64,000 bases of DNA from Lanius collurio. Its lineage: Eukaryota > Chordata > Aves > Passeriformes > Laniidae. The notes under the pieces were generated by a model that was not told the origin of the DNA, made no database searches, and saw only the letters and a list, made by a program, of their open reading frames with translations. A program made the position numbers and the translations under genes. Shown piece after piece: positions 1 through 12,900 of the stretch (position 1 is its first letter; the number at the start of each line of letters is the position of its first letter). The stretch spans positions 22,619,405 through 22,683,404 of the forward strand of contig JACBWW010000002.1 in NCBI GenBank assembly GCA_020086605.1. The letters are read 5' to 3'.

Positions 1-3000
1 GAGCAGCAAGCACTATTGTCCTAGAGCAGGGGCTGAGCTCACCTGGCTACAGCTTCCCTGTAAGCATTGGACAGGAAGGGCAGAAGTCCCATGGATCCCC
101 AGGCAGCAGCCACAGCACCAGGTCACACCTGCTTTTCTGCATCCCCATTGCACAGCCTGGACTGCTTGCTACCCATGCCCAAGCCCTGGGCAATTGCCTC
201 AAAACATCTTGGCCCCTCTTGGCGGCTCTGAGCTGCACCACTGGCAGGCTCATGGCAGTTTCACAGTCTCACGCTCCAGGTACTTGCCTGTGTATTGTTT
301 TGGGCCTGTTGTGTTGAAACATGGAGAAATGAGGAGACTCTATGACACTGCTTTTCCTCTCTCTGGACAATACTACATTTCATTGACCTTTGAAGTAATT
401 TGCAGGGAAGGGGAAGCTGAATAGAGATGGGGTAGATTTCTAAATCTTCTTCAGCCAGTTTCAGCATTTGCACTAGAAAAATAATTGCAGGGTTTCAACA
501 TCCTTTGTGCAACCTGCTAGGAGTAGTGGATCTACTGCCTGGGAAAACCTGGTGCCACTTAACATGAGGGCAAAACATGACTGCACAGTAGGAGTTGGCC
601 AAAGAGATTTTGATAGGGAGTGGTGATTCCTCTAGGATCTTCTGATGATGCCAAAATAAACAGAGAGGAATTAATACAGAAGAGTGGAACCTGTATCAGT
701 TTTGTTGTAGGATTTAATAGAAAACAGAGGTTTTTATAAGATCTGATATGCCACATGTTGCTGGCAGTCTTCAAACACCAAGTCTACTTGTGCCACTGTG
801 CTGAAGGCAACTTATCTGAAGATACAGTGGTAGTGGCAGACAGGAAAAACCAGGTCCCTCTTCCCACTTTCTGATGGTGAATGGCCACAAATAAATGCAA
901 CTGAAAAACACACGGGACCACAGCTTGCCTCTCCAGTGATTCTCATCCACTTTACCAAAGAGACAATTACCCTTTTTCTTCAAGAGTTTCAGCTCATTTT
1001 GCAGATGACTATGTCAACATTTAAGTATGAATGATAATGGCAGCACATCTGTAAGAAGTTATCTTGGACTCACGAGTTCTTAATAGTCACTAAGAGCAGC
1101 ACTAAAATCCTTATTAGAGGGATATAGAGCTAAAATACTGCCCTAAAGCAGGTGGTCTGGAGAATGTGCTTCCAGAGGTAGGATTCTGGCAGTGCTCTTT
1201 TCATGAGCAGCACCTTCCCAAGCTAGCCATGCTTGCCTGCACAGCTCTCCCAGAACAGCCACTTCTGAAAGACAAGAACTCTGTGTGCTGAATAGCACTA
1301 TTGTACTCAAAGAATTATATTTCAGTGTCAAATACAAATGTGCTTGGCAAAAATAGAGTAATGGTTACAAAATACAGGCACACTTTTCAAAATGTTGCTA
1401 TCAGAGAGATTTCTGGAAAAGGGAGATGTGCTTGGCAGGGACAGTCCCATGTTTCAGCTGAAGGAGCACCGGCAGTGAGGCACCCCACTGTGATATGCGA
1501 CAGTGTTTGTGGAAATAAGGGTACAGGGTGGATCAAGGGCATACGAAGATTACAGCAGCCTCCGCCCATGTATACATCCCTGGCCCCAGCCCAGGCTGCC
1601 ACATAACCCCGTGCTGGACAGTGATCAAAGGGTTTAGCATGAGCTGAGAAAGTCACACGGGGGGAGGAGGAGCAGTGATCCCCAGCCTCCAGCCCACCCT
1701 TTGTTTAGCTCGCTCACAAGTTTCCCAGCCATGTTTGAACTCCTGTCTCACACTCACCAGCACTCAGCCACTGCTGGTGGTTTCAGGGAGATGAGCAATC
1801 AGCCTTGACTTCCCATTAACTTCATCTGAATTACATTTGAATCCTTTCCAAAAAAAAGAATTTTAAAGCTTTTTGTTCAAGAGAGGGTGTAGACAGGAGG
1901 GCAAAAAAAAATTAAGACAGTGAAAATATGGGGGAGGAATTATATTTAGAGGAGCCCTTTGGAGTTATTTCAATTAGTCTGGGTACTGGAGACCTCTGGA
2001 GAAAAGCTCCTCTTAGAGCTACTCAAGTAGAACAGAGCATTTCAGGGTCTCACTTTCACATTGAAATAGCAGCAGCACAGCAAAAGCCTCTTCCTCCAGA
2101 TTCATTTGTCTTCTCGAATGCACAGGGCTGCACTTGGCCCTGCGTAGCTCTCAGCAGCAGCTTACCTCTGACAGGTTTTACAGAGGCGTGTGCCCATGCC
2201 CTGGCAGCGGGGTGCAAGCAGGCACAGCAGTGTTTTGAACCCTCAGACACAGTGGTTTGAGAAGAGGAAACAAACATTTAATCCTGGCACTGGTGAGATC
2301 CAGGGGCCTGCTGGTCATTCCTCACCCTGCTGGTTGTTGATGCTAGGGTGGTCAATGCTTTGAGGCACAGAGTATGAAACAGCCCTTGAGCTGAAGAATT
2401 GATCCATTTGTACCAGGCAGAGCTTTTGTAAGGTGCTTTCTTGACAAAGCAAGCCTGCTTAGAGTTTGCCCTCAATATTTCAAAATATTAGGCAAAATCC
2501 CTCAAGCAAAAAGCTAAAAAGGTTGCAACAGGGAAAATCCTTGCATAAAGGTCTCACACTGCGTTACTGGCAGGACTAAGAGAATCTGGCGTAGGCTACC
2601 AGTCAGCTGCAAATTTCTAGGCTTTCTTGAATATTTATAATATCAAGAATATCCCTCAAAACCATCAGGCCAAGATGCTGAGAAGTTCACTGACTGGTTG
2701 TCTTGAGAAGGCTCTTGCCTTTCCTGCCTCAGGTAGTTCAGCTGCTTTAGTGAGAAGCCAAGTGTCTGTGTATATTGGTCTGAGCATGTGCAGCACTGTT
2801 TATTCACAAAAACAACATGCAGCACAGCAGTAGGAGGAACAGGGCTGGCTGGGCTGCACAGTCTCACAGGGGAGCTTTGTGCAGATAATGTGCCTGGTCC
2901 TATCTATTTTCACTGCAAGCTAACAGGCCAGGTTTCTCCAACAGAAGCCCCTAATTGACAAAAGTATGTCCTGAAATTTGGAAACAGATTGATGACTGAC

Positions 3001-4991
3001 ACTGAATAAAAGTGTATTTACTTTTGGCTCGTGGGGGGTTTGGCTCTGTTGCTGATACCAAAATGTCTGAGCCCAGTATCAGTGTGTACATAGCAGAGTG
3101 AGTATTTGCTGGAAACATAGCCTAAATTATTCATGAAGGTCTTACAGTCTTGAATCCTTTCATTCCTTCGTGTCTATTGTACAAAAGAAAACACTATCTT
3201 CCCTACTTACAGATTTTGTAAAGCAAAACTGGCCAGCAAATCTTGGCAGTTGAAAGAAAACAAAAAAATAATAATTGTTAAGCATCAGCTACTGTACCTC
3301 CCTGCTGAAATTAACAGAGCTGCTGCTTGAGACAAAAGCGGAGACAGAGCTCTCCAGGAAGCAGTGGGCAAGTTTGTTTGCAGTGTAGTTGCAATCAGCC
3401 ATTCCAGCAGTATTTGCATCTTCTTCCAAATACTCAGTGCTGCTACAGACAGAACTCAAGGATAGATGGGCTACGGATTGGGTCCAGGTACCCAGCAATT
3501 CCCATCAATGCACATTTGTTTTCCAGCTATTCATCCAGAAGAGGAAATCTGAGATAAATGTTTGTTGTCACTTGAAAAAAGGAAAGGAGACCCAAATTCT
3601 ACAAACCGCTATTCAGACTCCACTTTCAATATCAAAGCAATATATGATTACAAGTCAAAGGCAGGTCTTGCAGCCCATGACTTTTCAGCAGGAACTCACA
3701 GATATCATTAAATTTTAGAACAAGCTTTCTTGTAGACAGGGGTTATTAATTAAATTAATAAAGGGGTTGATGGAATCATCCTTCATCTTCTCAAAGAGTG
3801 TTGTAGGACCTTTCAGCTGGGCGATGTCTCTCTACACAGAGCAGAGAAATCCCACTTTGGACAGAAAAGCCTTCCACCTAAAAATCTCTGTCTTATCTTA
3901 CTTCAGAAGGCAGTGGGCTACAGGACGAAAATAAGTCCTTTGTCAAGGGCAATGTCCAAATCTTTCAACCAGGGCTGCACCGTACCACCAATTTTCACAC
4001 ATTACTTCTCATACTTCTGTATGGAAAATCCTCTCTTGTTCTCAAAGGGCATCTGACTGCCTGGTACAGGAGGGCCACCAAAATGCGCTGTGTGAAAAGT
4101 TGCCCAGTAACTTTTCCGAAAAAACAAAGGGAAGAAGGAAAAATTTTTTCACTGACAAGCAATCTTACATGTTACTTGTAACAACAGGGAGTAAACACTG
4201 TTCAGGAAGAAAGATTTTTCAAGCTGACAGAACGGCTTCCAAGCATAGTACCTAGCAGAGCTCGGTCCAAACACGCAGCGAGCACTCGTGAGGCTCTTTC
4301 CACTTACAGTAGAATAGATGGGGCCAGACAGTCTGGCAGCCTCACAAAGGCACAATGAGCACGAGCCCTCTTTCCCTGTACACGTATAAACACAAGCACT
4401 CTACGATCTTTCACAGCAACATGCCAAAGCAAACACCAAATTGACTGTACTATTTCAGAGAGGTGGCCAAAGCTCACAGATATTTTCCATGCAATCCCCT
4501 GGAACAATCCAGCGCTTTCATTAGCACAAATGTGAAAATATGTGCAGTGGAGAAAAGAGAGATTAGTTTTAGAAAGTTTTAGAAAGGAACATAAACAGAA
4601 GCGGGTCTTAGCTTGGCCAGGAATTATTCTGATCCCCGTGAAAATAATGCCAAGGTTGAGTGCTGGGGTGCAGGATCAGTCCCACCTCATGCAAAGCATC
4701 ACACTTTGTTCCCAGGTGAGGTTAAATGACAGTCACAATGCCTAAAAATCCTGTCCTCCTTGGCACAAACTGATTTTCTTGAAGGCAGGTGATGCACTCA
4801 CATCCTTCTGCTCAGACACAATCTCTGGTCATAAAATAGCAACGAGGCTGAGGCAGTCAGACAGAGGATGGCAGCTGGGATAGCCAGACTTAGTGCACTT
4901 GATGCAAACAGCAGCAGGACCTGAAAAGCTGCGAGGCCCCATCCTGAATGGCTTGGGAGACACTGATCATCCTGTAGGCCTACAATGAATC

Positions 4992-4992
4992 N
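4992..4992. other. Undetermined base (N)
   Basis: A single n sits in GAATCNGATATT. It is an assembly ambiguity, not a gap; no gene is affected. Confidence 0.99.
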
Positions 4993-6160
4993 GATATTTC
5001 CAGGGAGCTCTTAAAAACTGACTGTAAAGCCACAGTCTGAAAAATGCTTCTTTGAAACCCACAACCAGGTGAAGCACTCCCTGATGGCTTTTCCTACTGT
5101 TGCACTGTGCCTCAGTGGCACTAACAGGAATTTTCATGGAGCTGTGGGAGAAATCAATTTTAAAACTGGTTAAAACAAATGAACAACAAAAAAAGGCTTA
5201 CTTTTCACCTGAACTGGTTCCCTGGATGATTTGCCATGTAGCTGTACCAGACCTTTGCTGGCACCACTAAATTAACACAGGAGTGCAAGGGAAATGCTCC
5301 TGAAATTGCATCCTAAGGAGAGGAATTGCCCGTAGGATGCTATGGCCCATTTTCCTAAGGGAAACCTCTGACAGCTAGGTCTGTAGTTTCAGCTGTCCAA
5401 CCCACTCAGCACACTGAAACTAGCCCTAGTCAAGATAAGCCAAGGACTCGAGCTGCTCTTAGGCTTACCTGTATCTCTCTCTTCCCCCAGCTGAACACGT
5501 CCAGGACCCACCAGCTCCTCTCACAGGGCAAGCATTCCATTCATGGAGGACCTCAAGATTTACCGATTAAAATTTTATTTACTGGTCTAAACTCTCACTT
5601 AAAAACCTACATTCAAAAGACTCACAAGACTCTCATACCATTATGAAGTGAAACTCAGGAGAAGTTTCCCAGAAGACTTGTGACTCTCATGTGAAACCAC
5701 CATAAAGAAAGTTTAACAGTTGTTGCAATAGAAATCTTGTGCAACAAAGATAACTGCACCAGGCTCAGCCTCCAGCACACTAGGGCCGTGCATAGGGTTC
5801 CACATGAAGGTCATGAGAGGCTTCAGATGTTTCAAAGTTTCTAAAGAGAGATCATAATAGAGAAACAAAAGAAGGGACATCTTGTGTCTGCCTGCTAAGC
5901 CAAAGGGATCTGGCTTGCCTGTATGGGGAGCATTCAGCAAAAGAAAAAGCTCCCAACAGTGTACCTTTGGAGGTCCCTTCAGACGGCATGGACTTTATGG
6001 CTTTGAGAGACAATTTGACTATTTTCAGTGGAGAAGGACTAAAGAAAACACTGAGAGGATTGACACAAGACACCCTCCACAAAAGTTAGCCTTTGTAACT
6101 GCTATCCTCTCCAGGTGAAAGTTACTATATTTTCTTCATTACAATTACAGCAAGAGCAAA

Positions 6161-6234
6161 GTTTAGTAAACTTATCAACTAATTTGTCTATTTATTTATT
6201 AATCTTTGTTTAATAAACTTACCTATTAATTTGT
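6161..6234. repeat. Imperfect 47-bp period direct repeat, AT-rich
   Basis: A 27-base unit at 6,161-6,187 starting GTTTAGTAAACTTAT recurs at 6,208-6,234 starting GTTTAATAAACTTAC, with four mismatches. This points to a local tandem duplication that has since diverged. Confidence 0.6.
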
Positions 6235-7319
6235 TTTCATATTATATTTTCTATGGGGTGACATCGTACTCTGTTCATAGACTATCCGGTTTTACATTTC
6301 AAATGTAACATAAGGTGAATTTTAAACCTAAGATTATTTCATGCAACACCTTAGTTTTCAGAACTCTTATATCCATGTCTTCAATATTGCATGACATATG
6401 TATGTTTTATGTAATAAGTACAGATCATTGAACACCTGAAAAAGGAAGAAACAATAAACTTAGAAAAGTCCACATCTTAAAGTACTATATTAAATTCTAG
6501 TTACACCTTTTTGAGGAGTGTGCAGCAAAATGAGAAAGGCTGCAGATGCAGATGTGAAAGGGATGGTCAGAGGAATGGGTCACCTTCTGAAAAAGAGAGA
6601 CTAAAAAAGCCTTGGAAAAGAAGGAGACAACAGAGAAGGATAAGGCAGACATCTCCGTGTTTATGGAATAGAAAAGGTTAACAGATAACTATTATCCATT
6701 GCTTTTCTTAACACAAGAGTAAAAAGGCACTAAAAGAAAACATCAGGCTGAAAGTTGAAAAACAACAAAAAAGTACTATTTTACAAAACCATGTGAGAGC
6801 ACTGTGTGATGCACCACCATGGGATGGTGTGAAGCCCAAGGCTGTCCAAAGAAAGGTTCAAGATGTGATTAAAAAAAGTAATAAAAGAAAGGTGCCTCCA
6901 GGACTTTTGGATAGGCACAAACATATCCCACAGCCCAGAACATCCCAAGCTATGCAGGATGCAAGGATCAGAGCCAGTTACAATGTGGCCAGCATTACAG
7001 TACACTTGCCTTCTTTCTTCTTTTTCTTCCCCAAGCACTTGCTGTCGGCCACAGATAGACACAGGGAAGAAAAGACGCTGGGGAGCTGAAAGGCCCTGTT
7101 CTTGTATTTTCCCTTCAAGATTAGTCTGCTTGAGCTGGAATGCTCTGTCACTTAGCCAAGCTTCAGAGGTGACAGTATGAGTCAGGCTGAGAAGAAGCAC
7201 CACAAGACTTCTAAATGCTTCCAAGAAAAATGATCCCTCTTTCTTTATTATTATATAGCTTGTCATATAATAGCAATAATCACAACTGCTTTGTAATATA
7301 CTTGGAGCAGCTTTGGAGA

Positions 7320-7357
7320 TTGATTAAATGCTTCAGCTTCCCTTCAGCTTTAATCAA
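7320..7357. repeat. Inverted repeat TTGATTAAA with duplicated CTTCAGCTT spacer
   Basis: TTGATTAAA (7,320-7,328) and TTTAATCAA (7,349-7,357) are perfect 9-base inverted arms. The 20-base spacer holds CTTCAGCTT, and a second copy of CTTCAGCTT runs into the right arm. It lies in an AT-rich stretch with homeodomain-type core motifs (7,260-7,400). It could be a transcription factor binding palindrome; the function is unknown. Confidence 0.5.
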
Positions 7358-7474
7358 CCTGAGCAGCTGTTTATCGCTCAGAATACTTTAGATCAATAGA
7401 GCTTATACCTTTAAAATAGTGTGCTCCACACCAGCTCCCTTGAAGCTGCAAGTAGTAATTACAATGAGATTGTA

Positions 7475-7514
7475 CTCTGTAGAGTTAAAAGTCAAGCTCT
7501 GTAGAGTTAAAAGT
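7475..7514. repeat. 22-bp tandem duplication
   Basis: CTCTGTAGAGTTAAAAGT occurs at 7,475-7,492 and again, unchanged, at 7,497-7,514, separated by CAAG. The exact identity suggests a recent small duplication. Confidence 0.8.
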
Positions 7515-9084
7515 AGGTGTTATAAAATTGATAAAATCACCACAGCCACTAGCACAAGAGACTTTTGAAAGGTGGCCTTTCCTAGTTTCACATTTGTCCC
7601 AAGTTCTTTGATAAGTGAGGGTCTGGAAAGACTGTGAGCAAAATTCTGCTCAGACCCTGCCACCAGCTTGAACAAAAGAGCCAGGAGACAAAGCAGGACA
7701 TCAGCCCCATCAAGCACAGACCTGTTCTTCAGGAGCCCAGCAGCAGAGGAAGCGCCAAGGCTAAGTCCTAAGCACAAATGAGAATACCTCAAATTAGATG
7801 GCAGTAAAGGAACTAAAACCATCAGTTTTAATGATTCTATGAAATAGACTTATGTCGTGCGACCGTGTCAGCAAGCAGTTTCAGGGGCATTGCAGCAATA
7901 AAACTTTATGTATATTTTGATTACATAAAAATAAGCAAAATCCTACCAAAAACAGTGTGAAAACTACTGACTTTCACATGTTCAGGACCTCCCTCTCTGT
8001 GTTAATCATGGTATATTAAGTGATTGAAAGTTGAACTCCAGGCATAAAATCATCAAATCCAGATGAAACACACTGGAAAAGTTCATTTCATCATACTGCC
8101 AGACAAGACAAGACAAACTCTTGGCTGGTGCCTTGAAAAGACAAATATTTGGATAGGAAAAGACAGAGCAGTTCAAGTCACTGCTTCTAAAATGATATGT
8201 TATGGAAAATCATTGCATCACTTTTACTAGCAGTTCACAGCTACTCATTAATTTTGCAAAATTGCAGTAGCTGCTGCTTTCTCAGGTCTACTGGGGCAGC
8301 AAGGCATCTTGCCTGCTCATAAGGGAACGATGCCCAAGAGAACTGCAACATGAAAAATAGTGTTTGCCCAGAAAGTGACAAGATTTGGTTCATTCTATAC
8401 ACAGCTAGGACCTGTGTTTAAAAGAGACAACATTAGGACTGGTTTTGCCACCCACATATCCACAGTAATACAGGTCCTTTTCCACAGCAGGGAGGACACC
8501 ATAAAGCAGTATTAATGTCATGCTGTGTCAACAAATACATCACACACCAGGACTTAGGACCCTTTTAGGTGGTCTAGCCCTCTAACCCTCATCTGATCCC
8601 AGCACTAGGCAGAGGAATGAGAAAATTGTTGGGCAGAATATGCCACATACTACATTTGCTTTGTTGTACATTGAAGCATATTAAGTTAATGATCATTAAA
8701 ATCCAATTAAGAACATGTTAAAAAAACACTCTGGGTGTTTAGAAGGCCCCAGCCTTCCAGTCAATCAGATGAGGGAAGAAGAAAGCAGATAAAACAAGAT
8801 AAACACAACCTGTCATTCCTGCTGCCATTCAGAAGAGGAGGAATGCTGGACATTCTAGACCTTTTCCACTTTATTGTATTTTTGCTGTTTTTCTCAGATG
8901 CATCTGGAATTTCAGCTGTTACAAAAAAGGAGGGAGATGAGGGAAGATGGCCTCTTCAAGTTATTTTATAAACCCAGCAAACGTTTTACACATTTCAATT
9001 TGTGCCACTCTGTGTTCTTTTTCACACTGCTAACCACTTGAAAGCCTCTTGCAAGGGAGAAGCTACCAGAGAAAATAGTTTTGG
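7515..9084. other. Non-coding flank, no gene seen
   Basis: Unique sequence with only short, unremarkable frames on either strand. No repeat family or RNA gene was recognised. Confidence 0.65.
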
Positions 9085-9260
9085 ATGCTCCTTGTTTATT
9101 ATATGCAGATTAAGCAGTTCTTATTAACTCAGTCTCCATTCTTCCTTCATAGGTAGCAGCGCTGTGATATTATTTGCAAGCAGCCAAGGTAATTACCATC
9201 CAGCAGGGTCCAATTGTTTTCAATTAAAAGCTTGACTGAAGTCTTTAGTTTTTAATACCA
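9085..9260. promoter_or_regulatory. Candidate conserved non-coding element with SOX-like inverted pair
   Basis: Holds GGTAATTACC (palindromic) and AATTG-TTTT-CAATT (9,212-9,225), an inverted pair of SOX-like ATTGTT/CAAT cores. It lies just left of the MIR remnant. Enhancer function is inference. Confidence 0.28.
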
Positions 9261-9734
9261 TTGTGACCATCTGCTTTCACTGAAGTTCATCAGCAAAGGC
9301 ACAGGCCTCATTCTAATGCTGCTTAATTATATGGAGGAACTTTTTTTTTGTCAGAGGTTCATTTTTTCCTGCTAAAGAAATGGGCAGCAATGGGGCTGCC
9401 TGGCTTCTCTAATAGCCTGCAGCAAGATGGAGTATCCAGGAAGATCGTTACCTTCCTGGGAGATCCAGCTGCTATTGTGCTGACAAAAAGATCCAGGGGA
9501 CCAACAGGAGAAAGCAGTTAACCTCAGCTGCCCTCCTCCCCATTCAGTCACTTGCCTCCTTTTTCAACCAGCAAATCTGAAAAGGCCACAAGGAAGAGGA
9601 GTTAATCTAAAACAGAGAGTATGATCCTCCCCTGCTGATTAGATTTTCAGACTTGGTTCCGGGCCAGGAGCACAGGCAGGCTCTCCTGCCTGGGCACACA
9701 TCCCCTCCTCCTTGCACATGCAGTGAATCTTTTG

Positions 9735-9960
9735 CAGTCCTGTATCATCTCAGATCTGAGGATCTTCAAATCCCTTACAGGCATTCATTAAGCCCCGTGC
9801 AATCCCCAGGAGAGGTAAGTAAATATAATTTTCCAGATGGGGAAATTAGGGCGGCAAGAGGTTAAGTGACTAGCCTGAGGCCGAACAACAAATAAGTGGC
9901 AGAATCAGCATGAGGATCTGCCAAGTCCCAGGTTTAATGAAAGTCTCTCGAGTGCTCAGC
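9735..9960 (-). repeat. MIR-family SINE remnant
   Basis: The plus strand shows GAGGTAAGTAAATATAATTT, CCAGATGGGGAAATTAGGGC, AAGAGGTTAAGTGACTAGCC and AACAAATAAGTGGCAGAATC in the right order. This is the reverse complement of the MIR core. Its left part (AGATCTGAGGATCTTCAAATCCCTTACAGGCATTCATTAAG) gives, on the minus strand, the 3' region of amniote MIR. It is intact over nearly the whole core and 3' portion, though diverged. The small plus-strand reading frame here is incidental. Confidence 0.78.
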
Positions 9961-12900
9961 TCTAGAAAAGGAAAAACAACACCCCAGTCCTCAAATCCTC
10001 AGGACACTTAACTCATTTACTGCAGCTCTGCTTTGTATGTGCCAGTGCTAATAAGCGTGACTCTTAACATTTCCAACTGCACCGTGCACAGAAAGGCATT
10101 TTGTAGATTTAATGTGGGAACCGCTGTCTCAACGCGAGGAAGCACACTTGATGTTGTTCCATATCATCGACCCAGGCAGGCACACAGCTTCCTTACGGGT
10201 GCCTGCTGCCTTTTCTGTTACACGTGGCTTTTTCCAAGGATTGGCCCCCTGAGAGGCAGGTGCTTTGCCAAGTACCAGTTAAAGAGGAAAAATAAGTGGT
10301 ACAACACTGTCAAAGCTGGAGAGATGCACTGTCTTGCTCTAGTGGCAGTTCAAAACTCTGAAATAAGAAGCCAGAGGGTTCCCCATCCTCTAGGCTGGCT
10401 ACATAAGTAAATCCATCACTCCACTAAATCACGGAACTGTTCAACCAAGACTTAAATCTCTGCTCCTCACTAACCTTTGGAGAGACAGGAAGTTGAGTTT
10501 CACCCTTGCCCCTGGGGGTGCCTCTCTCCTTGGCACGTCTCCACTCTCAGCATGGGGTGTTAGGCCCAAGAAGCACTCCCTCCCAAAGGCCACTAGTCCT
10601 GCTCCACCATGGTCCAGCAGCAGAAGCACTAAGTCTACAACGAGGCTGTTAGACAGCCAAGCCCAGGTCTTTTATGCTATATTGAGACCTCTGCAGCCCC
10701 TCTGCAGCAAAGGCATGGAAACTGGAATCTGACGCTTGGGAGATAATTACTTCAGAAAATGGTGTAAATTACTTCAGTATTTTGAAAGGCTTGAGGTGTT
10801 GCTGTTCAACTACCTTCAGCTATTTGCAAATGTAATGCAATTTGTTTCCATACAGATTTCTTTTAAAGCTGTGTGTAGTATGTGTCCTAAATACATAATT
10901 ACACACCAGAGTATAATGGCTCATTCGCATTTATTTTGTAACCAATATGCATTTTAAAAGCAAATTCTGAAGGAATATGCAGCAACAAACATGCAGCACA
11001 CATTCTGGTTTCTTACACTTCCACTCCTAAGATGCTCCCAAAGGCCTACTCCTGCCAGAGACTCAGACATGAAAAAGTGAGAAGAAGTAAACTCTTTCTT
11101 TAAGAATTATGTTGAAGGACACATAATGACCCTGTTAAGAAAATAGCAGTAAAAACATTTTTGGCATGGATGCCCTGTGAATTGGACAGCCTAGGAAACT
11201 TGCAATAAGATTTTGCATTTTTCTTTCTGTGTTTGAAACTAATCTGTGCTTGTAGCAATTCAGCATAGCTATTCCAAAGAATTTTTCAGTGACCTACGTA
11301 AAGTCATTTGGCAGCTCTTACAGAGCTATGCATCCACTGCACAAATCACAGCGAAATTCCGATTCTTTTCCAATGTACTCCTTATAACCGCCCCAAAAGA
11401 TGGTTTCTGGTGAAAAGTCCTTCACTGACATGAGCAGTAATGCATCAATCAATACATGCAAGCAAAAGGTTTAAACAGTAGTCAGACTGATGGGAGTAAC
11501 CCAAGGTTCATCTTTAAGAGTACTTCAGACAACCACTCTCACTTAAGTTATTAGTAGTTAGAATAATCTGCCTTATTCACTAGTTACAGCCAAAAATATT
11601 TGGACTTTTTTTCCTTCTTTTGTAATTCCCTGAGTTACCCTAAGAGAAGGAGCTGCATTTTGACAGGAATGTATGACCAGCATGAAGAGCACTAGGTCCA
11701 TCCTGCTTAACTGGAAGCATTTAAAATTGAGATGCTGAAATCAGATACCATCTCCGTCAAGAACCAGGTGTTTCCAAAGGGTACCTAAGATCTGCATTTC
11801 CCATCAGAAGCATCTTTCTGTCTCCATCAACTACAGAAGCATTTTAACATAAAAAGGCTCCCAATTCTGGCACCAGAGTTAATAGCTTGAAGAAAAAATA
11901 AAAATAAATTCTGTCTGTTTGAAACTACCTATTAGCTATATTTAATCAGAAGAGCTACTGGATGTAAGATGAAAGGGAGAGAAAGACCATGCTTTCTGCC
12001 TTATGGTCCTTGTGCATGCAGGTCAGTGAGGCAAAGCAAGACTTAAGATATTGTGGAGCCCAGTGAGCAGACAAGGCCTGAACATAAACATCCATGAAGT
12101 ATAGGTACAGCCTTCTCAGTTTATTTCTGGAACTGCAAAAAAAGTCTGACATTGAAAGAGACAACAGTTTTTCGATTAAAAGTAACAATCTTGACTTTAT
12201 CAAGTGAGATAATCCCATTTTTCCTACTAGTTTCAATATCTTAAGTAAAAAATAAAAATATCAATTTTCTTTCTCTTTGCTATTTTTATTAATTCAATTA
12301 AAATACCAGAGAATTTTAAAATGAAAGTATATTGAAAATTACTCACAGTACTGGGATTTTCACAGGTGATCTGCAGCACCTCTCTACTGGAGCTCCAGAA
12401 CATGTAAGGCTTCATTCATTTGCCTTCTTTCAGGTCACACATTCACTGGGTCCAGATGGGATCTGAATTTTCAGTGTACGCATTTGAGGTCAAAGGGCTG
12501 CAATATTAGTGTTCAGATTTTACCACACTTTTTAAGACCTGAGGAAAGATAAGATTTCCAAATGCATCTGTATTATAACAACTCCATTATGTCTCATAGT
12601 CTGTTCTTTTTAGATCTAAAAACATTGCAATTCAAGTCAGAGGCAGCTGAGCTTAATGAGATGAATCAGTGGAAAAGGATCCTTCAGCCTCAAGACATGA
12701 GAGGTGTGCCATACCAGTCAGCTAAGGGGAAGGCTGATTGCTCATCTAGGTCTTTATGGGTGACCTCTCTTTTTTCATTTCCTGAATTCTTGTAACTCTT
12801 CCCCCCCCAAGACAGCTCCCTACAAACTTTTTTAGAAATAGTGTGGCAAAATGCTTTAGATTCAGCTGCTGATAAGCAGAAAGCAAGCCAATATCTCATG

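Larger units (their letters stand above)
1..7259. other. Non-coding flank, no gene seen
   Basis: Unique-looking sequence of mixed composition. Reading frames are short, overlap on both strands, and show no family signature or splice-consistent exon. Apart from the single N and the diverged direct repeat near 6.2 kb I see nothing to annotate. Around 6,120-6,480 it is notably AT-rich. Confidence 0.65.

Noticed and set aside
6781..7266. 161-codon open frame on the minus strand
   Set aside because: No recognisable domain, low-complexity hydrophobic and serine-rich composition, competing frames on the plus strand, and no splice or promoter context. Length is compatible with chance in 64 kb.
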